A DNA stretch of 64,000 nucleotides from Paenibacillus sp. BK033. Lineage in GTDB: Bacteria > Bacillota > Bacilli > Paenibacillales > Paenibacillaceae. This document shows, one piece after another, positions 30,026 to 37,406 of the stretch (the first letter of the stretch is position 1; each line of letters starts with the position of its first letter). Location: contig NZ_SLVP01000004.1 in the NCBI RefSeq assembly GCF_004345425.1, positions 434,001 through 498,000 on the forward strand. The letters run 5' to 3'. Below the pieces are notes generated by a model that saw nothing but the letters and a program-made list of their open reading frames with translations, did no database searches and was not told where the DNA came from. The position numbers were made by a program, and so were the translations under genes.

Positions 30026-31177
30026 ATGAGATACGTAATAGGCAGACCGAAACGGGCGATCAGGCGTCCCGGCAGCAAATGGCTGACCGTTGCATGCTGG
30101 GCAGCCTTCGGAATCGGAATCGCGATGAGTATGTCCGTATGGCTTGCGACTTCCGCATACCGGAACGCCGAAGCAAGCCGTACCGTACTTGACCGGTTCC
30201 AGGGAGAGAGCAGCGGCGTAACGTCTAGCAATAAGGCGTCTGCCGACGGGTTCGGGCAGGCGCCTTTGCCGTCACCGTCCGAAAAGCCGGCAACGGAAGC
30301 AGGCACCAAGGAAACGTATATTACGGTCTATTTAACAAAGGAGCAACGTACGGAGCGGGTTACGCTGGAAACTTACGTCAGGGGCGTGGTTGCAGGGGAA
30401 ATGCCTGCCGATTTTGACCTCGAGGCGTTGAAGGCCCAGGCCATCGCCGCACGTACTTATATAGTGAGAAGGCTTGAGCTGGAGGATCACAGCGGCATGC
30501 CGGCGACGGGCGCGGCTTCCCGCGCGGATGTCACCGACACGATTGACCATCAAATCTATATTTCGCTCGATAAGCTGCGGGGTCTCTGGCCAAAGGATGA
30601 GCAGGAGTCGAGAATGGCGAAGCTGAATAAGGCGGTAACCGAGACTCGCGGGGAAGTGATCACCTATGAAGGCGAACCGATTCAGGCGGTATTTTTCTCC
30701 ACGAGCAACGGGTATACGGAAAACTCGGAGCAATATTTTCGGGAAGAGCTTCCCTATCTTCGAAGCGTGGCAAGTCCTTGGGACAAACAAATTTCGCCCC
30801 GTTATCAGGAGACGGTAAAGCTTCAACTCTCTGATTTTTATGCAAGACTAGGGCTCGCGAGCAAGAAGAAGCCGTCTATACGAATATTGGACAAGACAGC
30901 GGGCAACCGGATCGCCGATATTCTGATAGACGGCAAGACGTATACCGGTCGGGAAGTGCGGGAAAAGCTTGGACTTGCCTCCTCAGAGTTTACCTGGAAG
31001 CTGGAAGGGGACGAGATTGCGATAACGACCTTCGGCTACGGGCATGGCGTAGGCATGAGCCAGTGGGGAGCCAACGGCATGGCCGAGGAAGGGAAAAGCG
31101 CGGAGCAGATCGTAACCTACTATTATACGGGGACGAAAGTCGAACAAGCTTCGAAGCTTGCGGCGAAATTTCAATAA
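30026..31177 (+). CDS. spoIID: Stage II sporulation protein D, peptidoglycan lytic transglycosylase
   Basis: 383 aa. An N-terminal membrane anchor (about 20-42) leads to the SpoIID catalytic domain: YVRGVVAGEMPADFDLEALKAQAIAARTY, holding the catalytic Glu, and the closing GYGHGVGMSQWGANGMA. In Bacillus it strips peptide-free glycans during engulfment, in the mother cell, within the SpoIID-SpoIIM-SpoIIP machine. GGAGAGGAGA precedes ATG 30026. A loose SigE-like -10 (CATAGAAT, 29950-29957) lies upstream but the -35 is poor. Confidence 0.93.
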   Translation: MRYVIGRPKRAIRRPGSKWLTVACWAAFGIGIAMSMSVWLATSAYRNAEASRTVLDRFQGESSGVTSSNKASADGFGQAPLPSPSEKPATEAGTKETYITVYLTKEQRTERVTLETYVRGVVAGEMPADFDLEALKAQAIAARTYIVRRLELEDHSGMPATGAASRADVTDTIDHQIYISLDKLRGLWPKDEQESRMAKLNKAVTETRGEVITYEGEPIQAVFFSTSNGYTENSEQYFREELPYLRSVASPWDKQISPRYQETVKLQLSDFYARLGLASKKKPSIRILDKTAGNRIADILIDGKTYTGREVREKLGLASSEFTWKLEGDEIAITTFGYGHGVGMSQWGANGMAEEGKSAEQIVTYYYTGTKVEQASKLAAKFQ

Positions 31178-31201
31178 TCTCAAAAAATAGCAACCCCTCA
31201 C

Positions 31202-31230
31202 GTATAAAGCTAGTTGTTCTGGCAACAATG
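31202..31230 (+). promoter_or_regulatory. Forespore (SigF/SigG-type) promoter of spoIIQ
   Basis: GTATA (31202-31206), 14 bp, then GGCAACAATG (31221-31230), which fits the SigF -10 pattern GGNNANANTR at every position. spoIIQ is a SigF gene in B. subtilis, which agrees. Confidence 0.65.
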
Positions 31231-31249
31231 GCTAGTGAGGTGATATCAA

Positions 31250-31999
31250 ATGAATGAAAATCAAAACAAACCTAAGCAAGAATCTCCTAAAAACGTACTA
31301 GGAGAAGTATCTGCCGCTAAGTCTAGCAATGGCTTTAAAAAACTGCTGTCGAAGAAATGGGTAACCCCGGCAGCGTTCATGGCAGCCGCGGCAATCATCG
31401 TAGCCTTAATGTGGATCTACCAGGGTTCGGACAACACCAAGGAAACTTCAGCCACGACTTCCGAGCAAACAGAGACCGCTGTAGGCAATGAAGCCGCGAA
31501 GCCGGATGACCAAGCGCTCCAAGCGGAAAGAAAAGGCGAGAAACTGGAATGGCCGGTAGCAAACAAAGACAATCTGGATGAAGTGCTCCCTTACTATGAT
31601 GTAAACGCAACGAGCGACGAGAAAGCGAAAGCCGTTATCCAAATCGGCGATAACACGCTGGCTCCTCACACCGGCGTTGACTTTGCGGATCCAAGCGATC
31701 AACCGTTCGACGTACTCGCTGCTCTCTCCGGTAAAGTAACCCGCGTTGAGAAGCATCCTACAAACGGCAACGTTGTAGAGATCAGCCACGGCGACGGTCT
31801 CGTAACGATTTACCAAAGCCTTAGCGACATCCAGGTGGCTGTAGGCGACGACGTGAAGCAAGGAACGAAGATCGCTGTGGCAGGCCGCAATGATCTCGAG
31901 AAGGATCTCGGCGTTCACCTTCACTTCAGCGTGCAGGAGAACGGCAAGTCGGTTAACCCGGCTTCCATCGTAGGCCAATCGCTTACGGAAGAAAAATAA
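31250..31999 (+). CDS. spoIIQ: Stage II sporulation protein Q, M23/LytM-like
   Basis: 249 aa. A cytoplasmic N-terminus, one membrane helix (about 40-57) and a LytM/M23 domain in the intermembrane space. In Bacillus it pairs with SpoIIIAH to form the forespore-mother cell channel. The zinc ligands look complete (His140 and Asp144 in HTGVDF; His223 and His225 in HLHFSV), unlike the degenerate site of B. subtilis SpoIIQ. The usual second catalytic His of the YxHL motif, however, is Ser190 (IYQSLSD). Its place between spoIID and spoIIID matches other endospore formers. Confidence 0.92.
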   Translation: MNENQNKPKQESPKNVLGEVSAAKSSNGFKKLLSKKWVTPAAFMAAAAIIVALMWIYQGSDNTKETSATTSEQTETAVGNEAAKPDDQALQAERKGEKLEWPVANKDNLDEVLPYYDVNATSDEKAKAVIQIGDNTLAPHTGVDFADPSDQPFDVLAALSGKVTRVEKHPTNGNVVEISHGDGLVTIYQSLSDIQVAVGDDVKQGTKIAVAGRNDLEKDLGVHLHFSVQENGKSVNPASIVGQSLTEEK

Positions 32000-32011
32000 G
32001 ACTAAAGTCTC

Positions 32012-32050
32012 ACAGGCAGGGGTGGAAACCCCTGCCTGTTTCGTTTTTTT
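32012..32050 (+). terminator. Rho-independent terminator of spoIIQ
   Basis: ACAGGCAGGGG and CCCCTGCCTGT form an 11-bp stem, followed by TTCGTTTTTTT. Confidence 0.93.
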
Positions 32051-32094
32051 ATGAAAATTTTAGGCCAAACACGTCACTAAGGCTTGACCATAAA

Positions 32095-32122
32095 GAATAT
32101 ATACCCGTACCCCTCATATACT
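32095..32122 (+). promoter_or_regulatory. Candidate SigE promoter of spoIIID
   Basis: GAATATA (32095-32101), 13 bp, then CATATACT (32115-32122), resembling mother-cell SigE elements. spoIIID is SigE-dependent in B. subtilis. Confidence 0.45.
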
Positions 32123-32155
32123 GTACCAAACTATCTCGAGTAGGGAGGCGGGAAC

Positions 32156-32443
32156 GTGCATGATTACATCAAAGAACGAACCATTAAAATAGGTCGCTGC
32201 ATTGTTGAAACCAAACATACGGTGCGTACGATCGCTAAAGAGTTCGGCGTTTCCAAGAGTACGGTCCACAAGGATTTGACCGAGCGTTTGCCGGAAATCA
32301 ACCCCGACCTGGCGGACCAGGTGAAGCACATTCTCGAGTACCACAAGTCGATCCGTCATTTGAGGGGAGGAGAAGCCACAAAGATTAAATACAAGAAGAC
32401 CAGCACGAAGAAACGGGAAGTTATCGCGGCTGGCAAAAGCTAA
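32156..32443 (+). CDS. spoIIID: Sporulation transcriptional regulator SpoIIID
   Basis: 95 aa DNA-binding protein that tunes the mother-cell programme after SigE. The text MHDYIKERTIKIGRCIVETKH, the helix-turn-helix HTVRTIAKEFGVSKSTVHKDL and the basic C-terminal helix HKSIRHLRGGEATKIKYKK are nearly those of B. subtilis. It starts with GTG 32156 behind GGAGG. It is followed by mbl, the conserved order. Confidence 0.97.
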   Translation: MHDYIKERTIKIGRCIVETKHTVRTIAKEFGVSKSTVHKDLTERLPEINPDLADQVKHILEYHKSIRHLRGGEATKIKYKKTSTKKREVIAAGKS

Positions 32444-32581
32444 ACAATTTTCGAGTTTTTGTGCGCATAAATAAGAGGAATTTTGTGGTTTTTGGCGAAT
32501 AATGTACATCAGTATGTCCTATGTCGTGGGAACTATTCGTGAACGGGATGATTACATTATTCGTTGGAGGGCTATAGCCTT

Positions 32582-33583
32582 ATGCTTAGCAAGGATATCG
32601 GTATTGACCTGGGTACGGCAAACGTATCCATTCATGTGAAAGGGAAGGGCGTTGTTCTCGACGAGCCTTCGGTAGTCGCGATTGAAAGCGATTCGAAACG
32701 GGTGCTCGCCGTTGGCGAGGAAGCGCACCGCATGGTTGGGCGTACGCCCGGCAACATCGTTGCCATCCGTCCGCTTCGCGACGGCGTAATTGCCGATTTC
32801 GAAATTACAGAAATTATGCTTAAGGCTTTTATCGACCGCGTTGAAGGCCGCAAATGGTTCAGCCGTCCGCGTATTCTGATCTGCGCTCCTACCAATATTA
32901 CGTCGGTAGAGCAGAAAGCGATTCGCGAAGCGGCTGAACGGAGCGGCGCGAAGGAAGTATTTCTGGAGGAAGAGCCAAAGGCTGCCGCTATCGGGGCTGG
33001 GATGGACATATTCCAGCCTAGCGGCAACATGGTTGTAGACATTGGCGGCGGTACGACCGACGTGGCGGTTCTGTCGATGGGCGACGTGGTGACCTCATCC
33101 TCGATCAAAGTTGCGGGGGACAAGTTCGATGCCGCGATTATGAAATACATCAAGGATAAGTACCGTCTTCTGATCGGTGAGCGGACAAGCGAGGATATTA
33201 AGATCAAGATCGGTACGGTGTACGAGGAAGGACGGCATGACGAGATCGACATTCGCGGACGCGATATGGTGTCCGGTCTGCCGCTGACGATTACCATTCG
33301 TTCCGCGGAAGTGCGCGAAGCGCTGTGGGATCCGGTAATGTCCATTGTTGCCGCGGCAAAAATGGTGCTGGAGCGTACGCCGCCCGAATTGTCGGCCGAT
33401 ATTATCGACCGCGGCGTCATTCTGACCGGCGGCGGCGCGCTGCTGGACGGGCTGGATGCTCTGCTTGCGGACGAGCTTAAGGTTCCTGTTCTTATCGCGG
33501 AGGACCCGATGCATTGCGTCGTGAAGGGGACAGGCATTCTTCTTGATAATTTGGACAAGCTCGGCAAAAAAAGCCGGGCCTAA
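32582..33583 (+). CDS. mbl: Rod-shape-determining actin homologue Mbl (MreB family)
   Basis: 333 aa, the length of B. subtilis Mbl. It polymerises under the membrane and directs side-wall synthesis. The actin-fold phosphate loops DIGIDLGTANVSIHVKGKG and VVDIGGGTTDVAVLSMGD and the adenosine motif LTGGGALLDGLD are clear. The frame opens at TTG 32564, but ATG 32582 gives the family N-terminus with GGAGG upstream. The spoIIID-mbl-flhO-flhP order identifies it as Mbl rather than MreB or MreBH. Confidence 0.95.
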   Translation: MLSKDIGIDLGTANVSIHVKGKGVVLDEPSVVAIESDSKRVLAVGEEAHRMVGRTPGNIVAIRPLRDGVIADFEITEIMLKAFIDRVEGRKWFSRPRILICAPTNITSVEQKAIREAAERSGAKEVFLEEEPKAAAIGAGMDIFQPSGNMVVDIGGGTTDVAVLSMGDVVTSSSIKVAGDKFDAAIMKYIKDKYRLLIGERTSEDIKIKIGTVYEEGRHDEIDIRGRDMVSGLPLTITIRSAEVREALWDPVMSIVAAAKMVLERTPPELSADIIDRGVILTGGGALLDGLDALLADELKVPVLIAEDPMHCVVKGTGILLDNLDKLGKKSRA

Positions 33584-33654
33584 TTTTGTGCGGGTAGGGC
33601 GCTGTGGGGGGCGTGCCGAAGCATAAATGAGTCGAAGGTCACAGAGAGGATCTA

Positions 33655-33682
33655 TAACGGCGGCTCTGCGCGAAGCCGATAT
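33655..33682 (+). promoter_or_regulatory. Flagellar SigD promoter of flhO-flhP
   Basis: TAAC (33655-33658), 16 bp, then GCCGATAT (33675-33682), a perfect SigD -10. The implied start near 33690 leaves a leader of about 60 nt and excludes the upstream in-frame ATG 33627. Confidence 0.75.
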
Positions 33683-33749
33683 TATATATGAAGAGTTACG
33701 ACTTTTTGAGAGCACGGCTTCGCAAGCGAACCGGCCGGGGAGGCGCCAC

Positions 33750-34616
33750 ATGTTAAGAGGTCTTTATACGGCTGCGGCGGGTATGACCGCGCAGCAGCGC
33801 AGACACGATACGATAACGAATAATATTACCAATATCAATACGCCGGGTTATAAGCAGACCTATGCGGTAACCCGTTCTTTTCCGGAGATGCTCCTGTCGC
33901 TGACCGGGGTGGACCAGAAAGACGAGAAACAGATCGGCAAGGTCAGCACCGGCGTATTTGCTGAAGAAAGCCTTGCGATTCACTTGCAGGGAGACCTGAC
34001 GCAGACGGGCAAGTCGTCGGATTTTGCCCTTGTGTCCAATATCGATGTGCCGGGAATGGCTTTTGATGCCTCGGGCAAATACGTATCGCCGGACGGCGAA
34101 GTCACGTTCCAGCCTCAAGCGTTTTTTACGCTGCAGGACAAGAACGGCGAGATCCGCTATACGCGCGGAGGCTCCTTTACCTTGACCTCGGACGGCTTCC
34201 TGGTAGCCGGTGACGGATCGAATGTGCTCGGGACGGACGGCAACCCGATTCAGTTCCCTCCCGGCGTCAGTCTTGACGGCCTTACCTTGACGGGGGACCA
34301 GCGTTTCGTTGACGCGAAGACGGGAGCGGATTCGGGAAGACGGCTATTGCTGACCCGGATCGACAATCCCAACGAGCTGGCTCGCGAAGGAGACGGCAAA
34401 TTCCGTCTGGCCGGCGATGCCCAGGATGCCCGCCCCGTTGCCGCGGGTGAACGCGTTGAGGTGCGGCAGGGTTACGTCGAGCGCTCCAACGTTGATGCCG
34501 CGCAATCCTCGGTAGACTTGATGGCCGCGCTGCGCGCTTACGAGGCGAACCAGAAGGTTATCCAGTTCTATGACGAAAGCTTGGATAAAGCGGTGAATCA
34601 GGTAGGCCGGGTATAA
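33750..34616 (+). CDS. flhO: Flagellar hook-basal body (rod) protein FlhO
   Basis: 288 aa. The N-terminus MLRGLYTAAAGMTAQQRRHDTITNNITNINTPGYK is the FlgF/FlgG rod signature, and the C-terminus VDAAQSSVDLMAALRAYEANQKVIQFYDESLDKAVNQVGRV is the matching helix. It would form part of the rod that crosses the cell wall. ATG 33750 follows GGGGAGG and lies downstream of the SigD promoter; the frame is open further upstream without a family match. Confidence 0.93.
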   Translation: MLRGLYTAAAGMTAQQRRHDTITNNITNINTPGYKQTYAVTRSFPEMLLSLTGVDQKDEKQIGKVSTGVFAEESLAIHLQGDLTQTGKSSDFALVSNIDVPGMAFDASGKYVSPDGEVTFQPQAFFTLQDKNGEIRYTRGGSFTLTSDGFLVAGDGSNVLGTDGNPIQFPPGVSLDGLTLTGDQRFVDAKTGADSGRRLLLTRIDNPNELAREGDGKFRLAGDAQDARPVAAGERVEVRQGYVERSNVDAAQSSVDLMAALRAYEANQKVIQFYDESLDKAVNQVGRV

Positions 34617-34633
34617 CTCAGGCATACGAAGTG

Positions 34634-34688
34634 AGAATTACCACAAGCAGTTTTCAATGTTAAGCATTCTGTGTGGCAATTCTTTTTA
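34634..34688 (+). terminator. Terminator-like hairpin between flhO and flhP
   Basis: AGAATTACCACA (34634-34645) pairs with TGTGGCAATTCT (34672-34683, one mismatch), followed directly by T5. The T-run abuts the flhP Shine-Dalgarno TAGGAGG (34687-34693), so it could lower flhP expression rather than end the operon. Confidence 0.6.
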
Positions 34689-34702
34689 GGAGGCATAACG
34701 AA

Positions 34703-35530
34703 TTGAACAGCTCGATGATTAATGCCAGCGTATCGATGAATGCCCTGCAGCAAAAATTGGACATGCTGGCGGATAATATTGCGAATGTGAATACGGTAGG
34801 CTATAAACGTAAGGAAGCTACTTTCGAGGATTTGCTGAATAATACGAGGATGCAGCCGGACGCGTTCAATCAGCCCGGAAGACTGACTTCCCTCAACTTC
34901 AATCAAGGCTGGGGCTCCAGGCTTGCGATGATACAGCCGAACTTGCAGCAGGGAACGATCAAAACGACGGAAAAGGATACCGACCTTGCGATTGAAGGCG
35001 ACGCTTTGTTCGAGGTTGCGGTTAACGCAAGCGGGGACCGCGCTTATACCCGTAACGGCTCGCTGCAGTTGACGGTTGCGGCAAACGGTGATACGATTTT
35101 GGCAACGCCGGAGGGATATCCGGTTGTTGCGAATACGCCGGCGGGCGAGGGACCCCTTGTCGTGCCAAGCGGTTATCATCTTCGGGTTAATCCGGACGGT
35201 ACCGCGGAAGGCGTGGCTACTGACGGAAGCACGATTGAGCTTGGCTCCATCAAGCTTGTTCAAGCAACCCGTCCCGCGGCCTTAACGCTGGTTGCGGACA
35301 ATTTGTACGAAATAGCCGACGGCATTAACGTGACAGACGTACTGCAGAACGTAACGCCAAACGGCGAGAATGGCATAGCGCTTCGTCAAGGCGCCCTAGA
35401 GCAATCGAATGTTAATCTGGGCGATGAGATGACGGAGCTTATTAATGTGCAGCGTGCTTACCAGATGGCCGCAAGAGCTTTAACGTCCAGCGACACCATG
35501 ATGGGGTTAGCCAACAGCCTGCGCAAATAG
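34703..35530 (+). CDS. flhP: Flagellar hook-basal body (rod) protein FlhP
   Basis: 275 aa. The N-terminus MNSSMINASVSMNALQQKLDMLADNIANVNTVGYKRKEATFEDLL and the C-terminal ALEQSNVNLGDEMTELINVQRAYQMAARALTSSDTMM are FlgG-family hallmarks. It is the partner of FlhO in the rod. TTG 34703 is preferred over ATG 34715 because TAGGAGG (34687-34693) is spaced correctly for it. Confidence 0.93.
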   Translation: MNSSMINASVSMNALQQKLDMLADNIANVNTVGYKRKEATFEDLLNNTRMQPDAFNQPGRLTSLNFNQGWGSRLAMIQPNLQQGTIKTTEKDTDLAIEGDALFEVAVNASGDRAYTRNGSLQLTVAANGDTILATPEGYPVVANTPAGEGPLVVPSGYHLRVNPDGTAEGVATDGSTIELGSIKLVQATRPAALTLVADNLYEIADGINVTDVLQNVTPNGENGIALRQGALEQSNVNLGDEMTELINVQRAYQMAARALTSSDTMMGLANSLRK

Positions 35531-35543
35531 ATAGGGTGAGAGT

Positions 35544-35840
35544 ATGACGGATGAACGGGCGGTTCTGACGCGGAGCGCGCCGAAAAATCAGGAGAAGCCG
35601 CCAGTTGAGGAGAAAAGCAAAGCGGTGGGCGGCGACCAATCCGAGAAAAAGCAGCGTTCCACAGGTGCGCGGATCACATTTTGGATTTTGCGCAAAAGCA
35701 TTGTGCCGGTCATCATGGTCATTATGCTCATCACCGGTCTGTATGTCGGGTATGCGGTTGTAGGCAAGCAGCCGGGCAGCGATGTATTCCATTGGGAGAC
35801 CTGGCAGCATATGTACGATCTGGTTTTCTCCGATACGTAG
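35544..35840 (+). CDS. EpuA-like small single-pass membrane protein
   Basis: 98 aa. A charged, Lys/Glu-rich cytoplasmic N-terminus (1-45) leads to one helix (IVPVIMVIMLITGLYVGYAVVG) and a short external tail with DVFHWETWQHMYDLVF. This pattern fits the EpuA family, often mislabelled RNA polymerase beta subunit; its role is unknown. The ATG lies 13 bp after flhP, so it may share that transcript. A terminator follows. Confidence 0.7.
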   Translation: MTDERAVLTRSAPKNQEKPPVEEKSKAVGGDQSEKKQRSTGARITFWILRKSIVPVIMVIMLITGLYVGYAVVGKQPGSDVFHWETWQHMYDLVFSDT

Positions 35841-35864
35841 AACATGAATATTTATTAATGAAGG

Positions 35865-35914
35865 GCTGTTTCCGGAAGTCATTGTGTTATGGTGACTGGG
35901 AGCAGCTTTTTTTG
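35865..35914 (+). terminator. Rho-independent terminator
   Basis: GCTGTTTCC pairs with GGGAGCAGC (two G-U), with an inner AGTCAT/GTGACT stem, then T7. Confidence 0.8.
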
Positions 35915-35938
35915 GTTTCCCGCGGACGGTTGGTGCTG

Positions 35939-35967
35939 TTTTCATTTTCATATGGTAGTTGTATAAT
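35939..35967 (+). promoter_or_regulatory. SigA promoter of the phosphatidyltransferase gene
   Basis: TTTTCA (35939-35944), 17 bp, TATAAT (35962-35967). The implied start near 35974 lies after the in-frame ATG 35965 and so supports the TTG start at 36020. Confidence 0.65.
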
Positions 35968-36019
35968 GATTGGGAACCTTGCATGGAAGAAACGGATAAA
36001 GGTAGAGGGGCGTGCGCGT

Positions 36020-36562
36020 TTGAATCTGCCGAATTTTTTAACGTCGCTGCGTTTTGCAATGATCCCTGTCTATGTCGCGATATTCGCGCAGGGACACATG
36101 ATTTACGCCTTTCTGGTTGTCGTGGCAGCAGGCCTCACGGATATACTCGACGGGTATATTGCCCGGCGCACAGGGCAGGTAACGACAGTCGGCCAAATGC
36201 TCGATCCGCTCGCAGACAAGCTGATGTTCGTTTCCGTCATCTTATCGCTACTCCTTGCCGACCACATTTCGTGGGCAGCGGCAGCAGCGATCTTTTTGCG
36301 CGATTTGGGAATGATAGCCGGAGGCATGGTATTTCACTTTAAAGGGAAAAAGACCGTGCCGGCGAATTGGATGGGCAAACTGACAACGGTGTTGTTTTAT
36401 ATCGGCATCATGTTTGTATTTCTGGAAGCACCGTTTGCAGCAATGTACTTGTGGGCAGTTATTGCCTTCTCGTTCCTTACGGCGATCGTGTACATCATTT
36501 TGTTCCAGGCGCTGAACAAGCCGGGCTCGGGTCCGAACAAGACCATCGGGCCGGAGCAATAG
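36020..36562 (+). CDS. CDP-alcohol phosphatidyltransferase (PgsA-like)
   Basis: 180 aa integral membrane enzyme. The motif DILDGYIARR...GQMLDPLADK fits D-x2-DG-x2-AR-x8-G-x3-D-x3-D exactly, so the catalytic and metal residues are intact. The most likely product is phosphatidylglycerophosphate, a step toward phosphatidylglycerol, but other CDP-alcohol acceptors cannot be excluded. The N-terminus LNLPNFLTSLRFAMIPVYV is PgsA-like. It starts at TTG 36020 with AGAGGGG upstream. Confidence 0.85.
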   Translation: MNLPNFLTSLRFAMIPVYVAIFAQGHMIYAFLVVVAAGLTDILDGYIARRTGQVTTVGQMLDPLADKLMFVSVILSLLLADHISWAAAAAIFLRDLGMIAGGMVFHFKGKKTVPANWMGKLTTVLFYIGIMFVFLEAPFAAMYLWAVIAFSFLTAIVYIILFQALNKPGSGPNKTIGPEQ

Positions 36563-36731
36563 GGAGCAGGCAGCAGGCACACAAAGAGGCTTGGCCCGTG
36601 GATTATCGATATCCGCCAGCCAAGCCCCCTTATCTTAACCTTCACAACCTGCAGTTTGATGAAGGGTACTACTAGTTTTCGTAATGTAAACGTATTTTAT
36701 ACCTGTTAAACCGTGAAAGGAGCGAATATTC

Positions 36732-37160
36732 ATGCTCGACATTAACCAAATTCAAGAAATCATTCCTCACCGTCCGCCGTTTCTGCTCGTGGACCGCATT
36801 ACGGAGGTAGAGCCGGGCGTCCGCGCCGTAGGCATCAAGAACGTAACGATGAACGAACCTCATTTCGTGGGACATTTCCCCGGATATCCGGTTATGCCGG
36901 GCGTACTGATTGTTGAGGCTCTTGCGCAAGTAGGCTCCGTTGCCATGTTGATGGTTGAAGCAAACCGCGGCAAGCTTGGCTTCTTCGCCGGCATTGACGG
37001 TTTCCGTTTCCGCGGTCAGGTGAAGCCGGGCGACACGCTTGAGCTGGAAGTGGAAATCACTCGCCTTAAAGGGCCGATCGGCAAAGGGAAAGCGACAGCG
37101 AAAGTGGACGGCCAAGTGGTTGCGGAAGGCGAGCTTATGTTTGCCTTGTCGGAGCGCTAA
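36732..37160 (+). CDS. fabZ: 3-hydroxyacyl-ACP dehydratase FabZ
   Basis: 142 aa hot-dog-fold enzyme that dehydrates 3-hydroxyacyl-ACP in fatty acid elongation. [13 protein letters not shown], the catalytic His in [23 protein letters not shown] with its partner Glu, and the [14 protein letters not shown] segment are standard. AAAGGAGCG precedes the ATG. Two 62-bp repeats follow the gene. Confidence 0.97.
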   Translation: MLDINQIQEIIPHRPPFLLVDRITEVEPGVRAVGIKNVTMNEPHFVGHFPGYPVMPGVLIVEALAQVGSVAMLMVEANRGKLGFFAGIDGFRFRGQVKPGDTLELEVEITRLKGPIGKGKATAKVDGQVVAEGELMFALSER

Positions 37161-37189
37161 AACATAGCGGAAACCGAATTTTTTCTGGT

Positions 37190-37251
37190 GATAAAACCTA
37201 CCTCTAAACGCGGTCGCTCATCTTGAAAGGGCCTCGATAGAGGTTTTCTCA
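37190..37251. repeat. 62-bp direct repeat, copy 1
   Basis: Nearly identical to 37307-37368. It begins GATAAAACCTACCTCTA and ends TAGAGGTTTTCTCA, so CCTCTA/TAGAGG and AAAA/TTTT can fold into a bulged hairpin with a T-rich end on either side. Confidence 0.9.
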
Positions 37252-37306
37252 CCACAATATAGAATGAATAAGTTCCAGGATAGTGGAAATTGACATTCAA
37301 TTTGGC

Positions 37307-37368
37307 GATAAAACCTACCTCTAAACGCGGTCGCTCATCTTGAAAAGGCCTCGATAGAGGTTTTCTCA
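37307..37368. repeat. 62-bp direct repeat, copy 2
   Basis: Second copy, offset 117 bp from the first, differing by only about one base (AAAAGG for AAAGGG). Read on the minus strand, both copies are open and encode the same 21-residue text containing SRPFQDERPRLEVGFI. I treat this as a repeat, not a gene. Confidence 0.9.
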
Positions 37369-37406
37369 TAAAGAACTTTCTAATTAAAAAGGAGTGAGGC
37401 TGTTTA

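Noticed and set aside
33627..33749. Upstream start for flhO at ATG 33627
   Set aside because: It lies before the SigD promoter, and the family N-terminus begins at 33750.
36702..36731. FapR operator before fabZ (ATACCTGTTA text)
   Set aside because: Only a partial half-site; the symmetric half is missing.
37157..37369. Minus-strand 70-codon frame covering the 62-bp repeats
   Set aside because: Its repeated peptide simply reflects the duplicated DNA; no evidence of translation.
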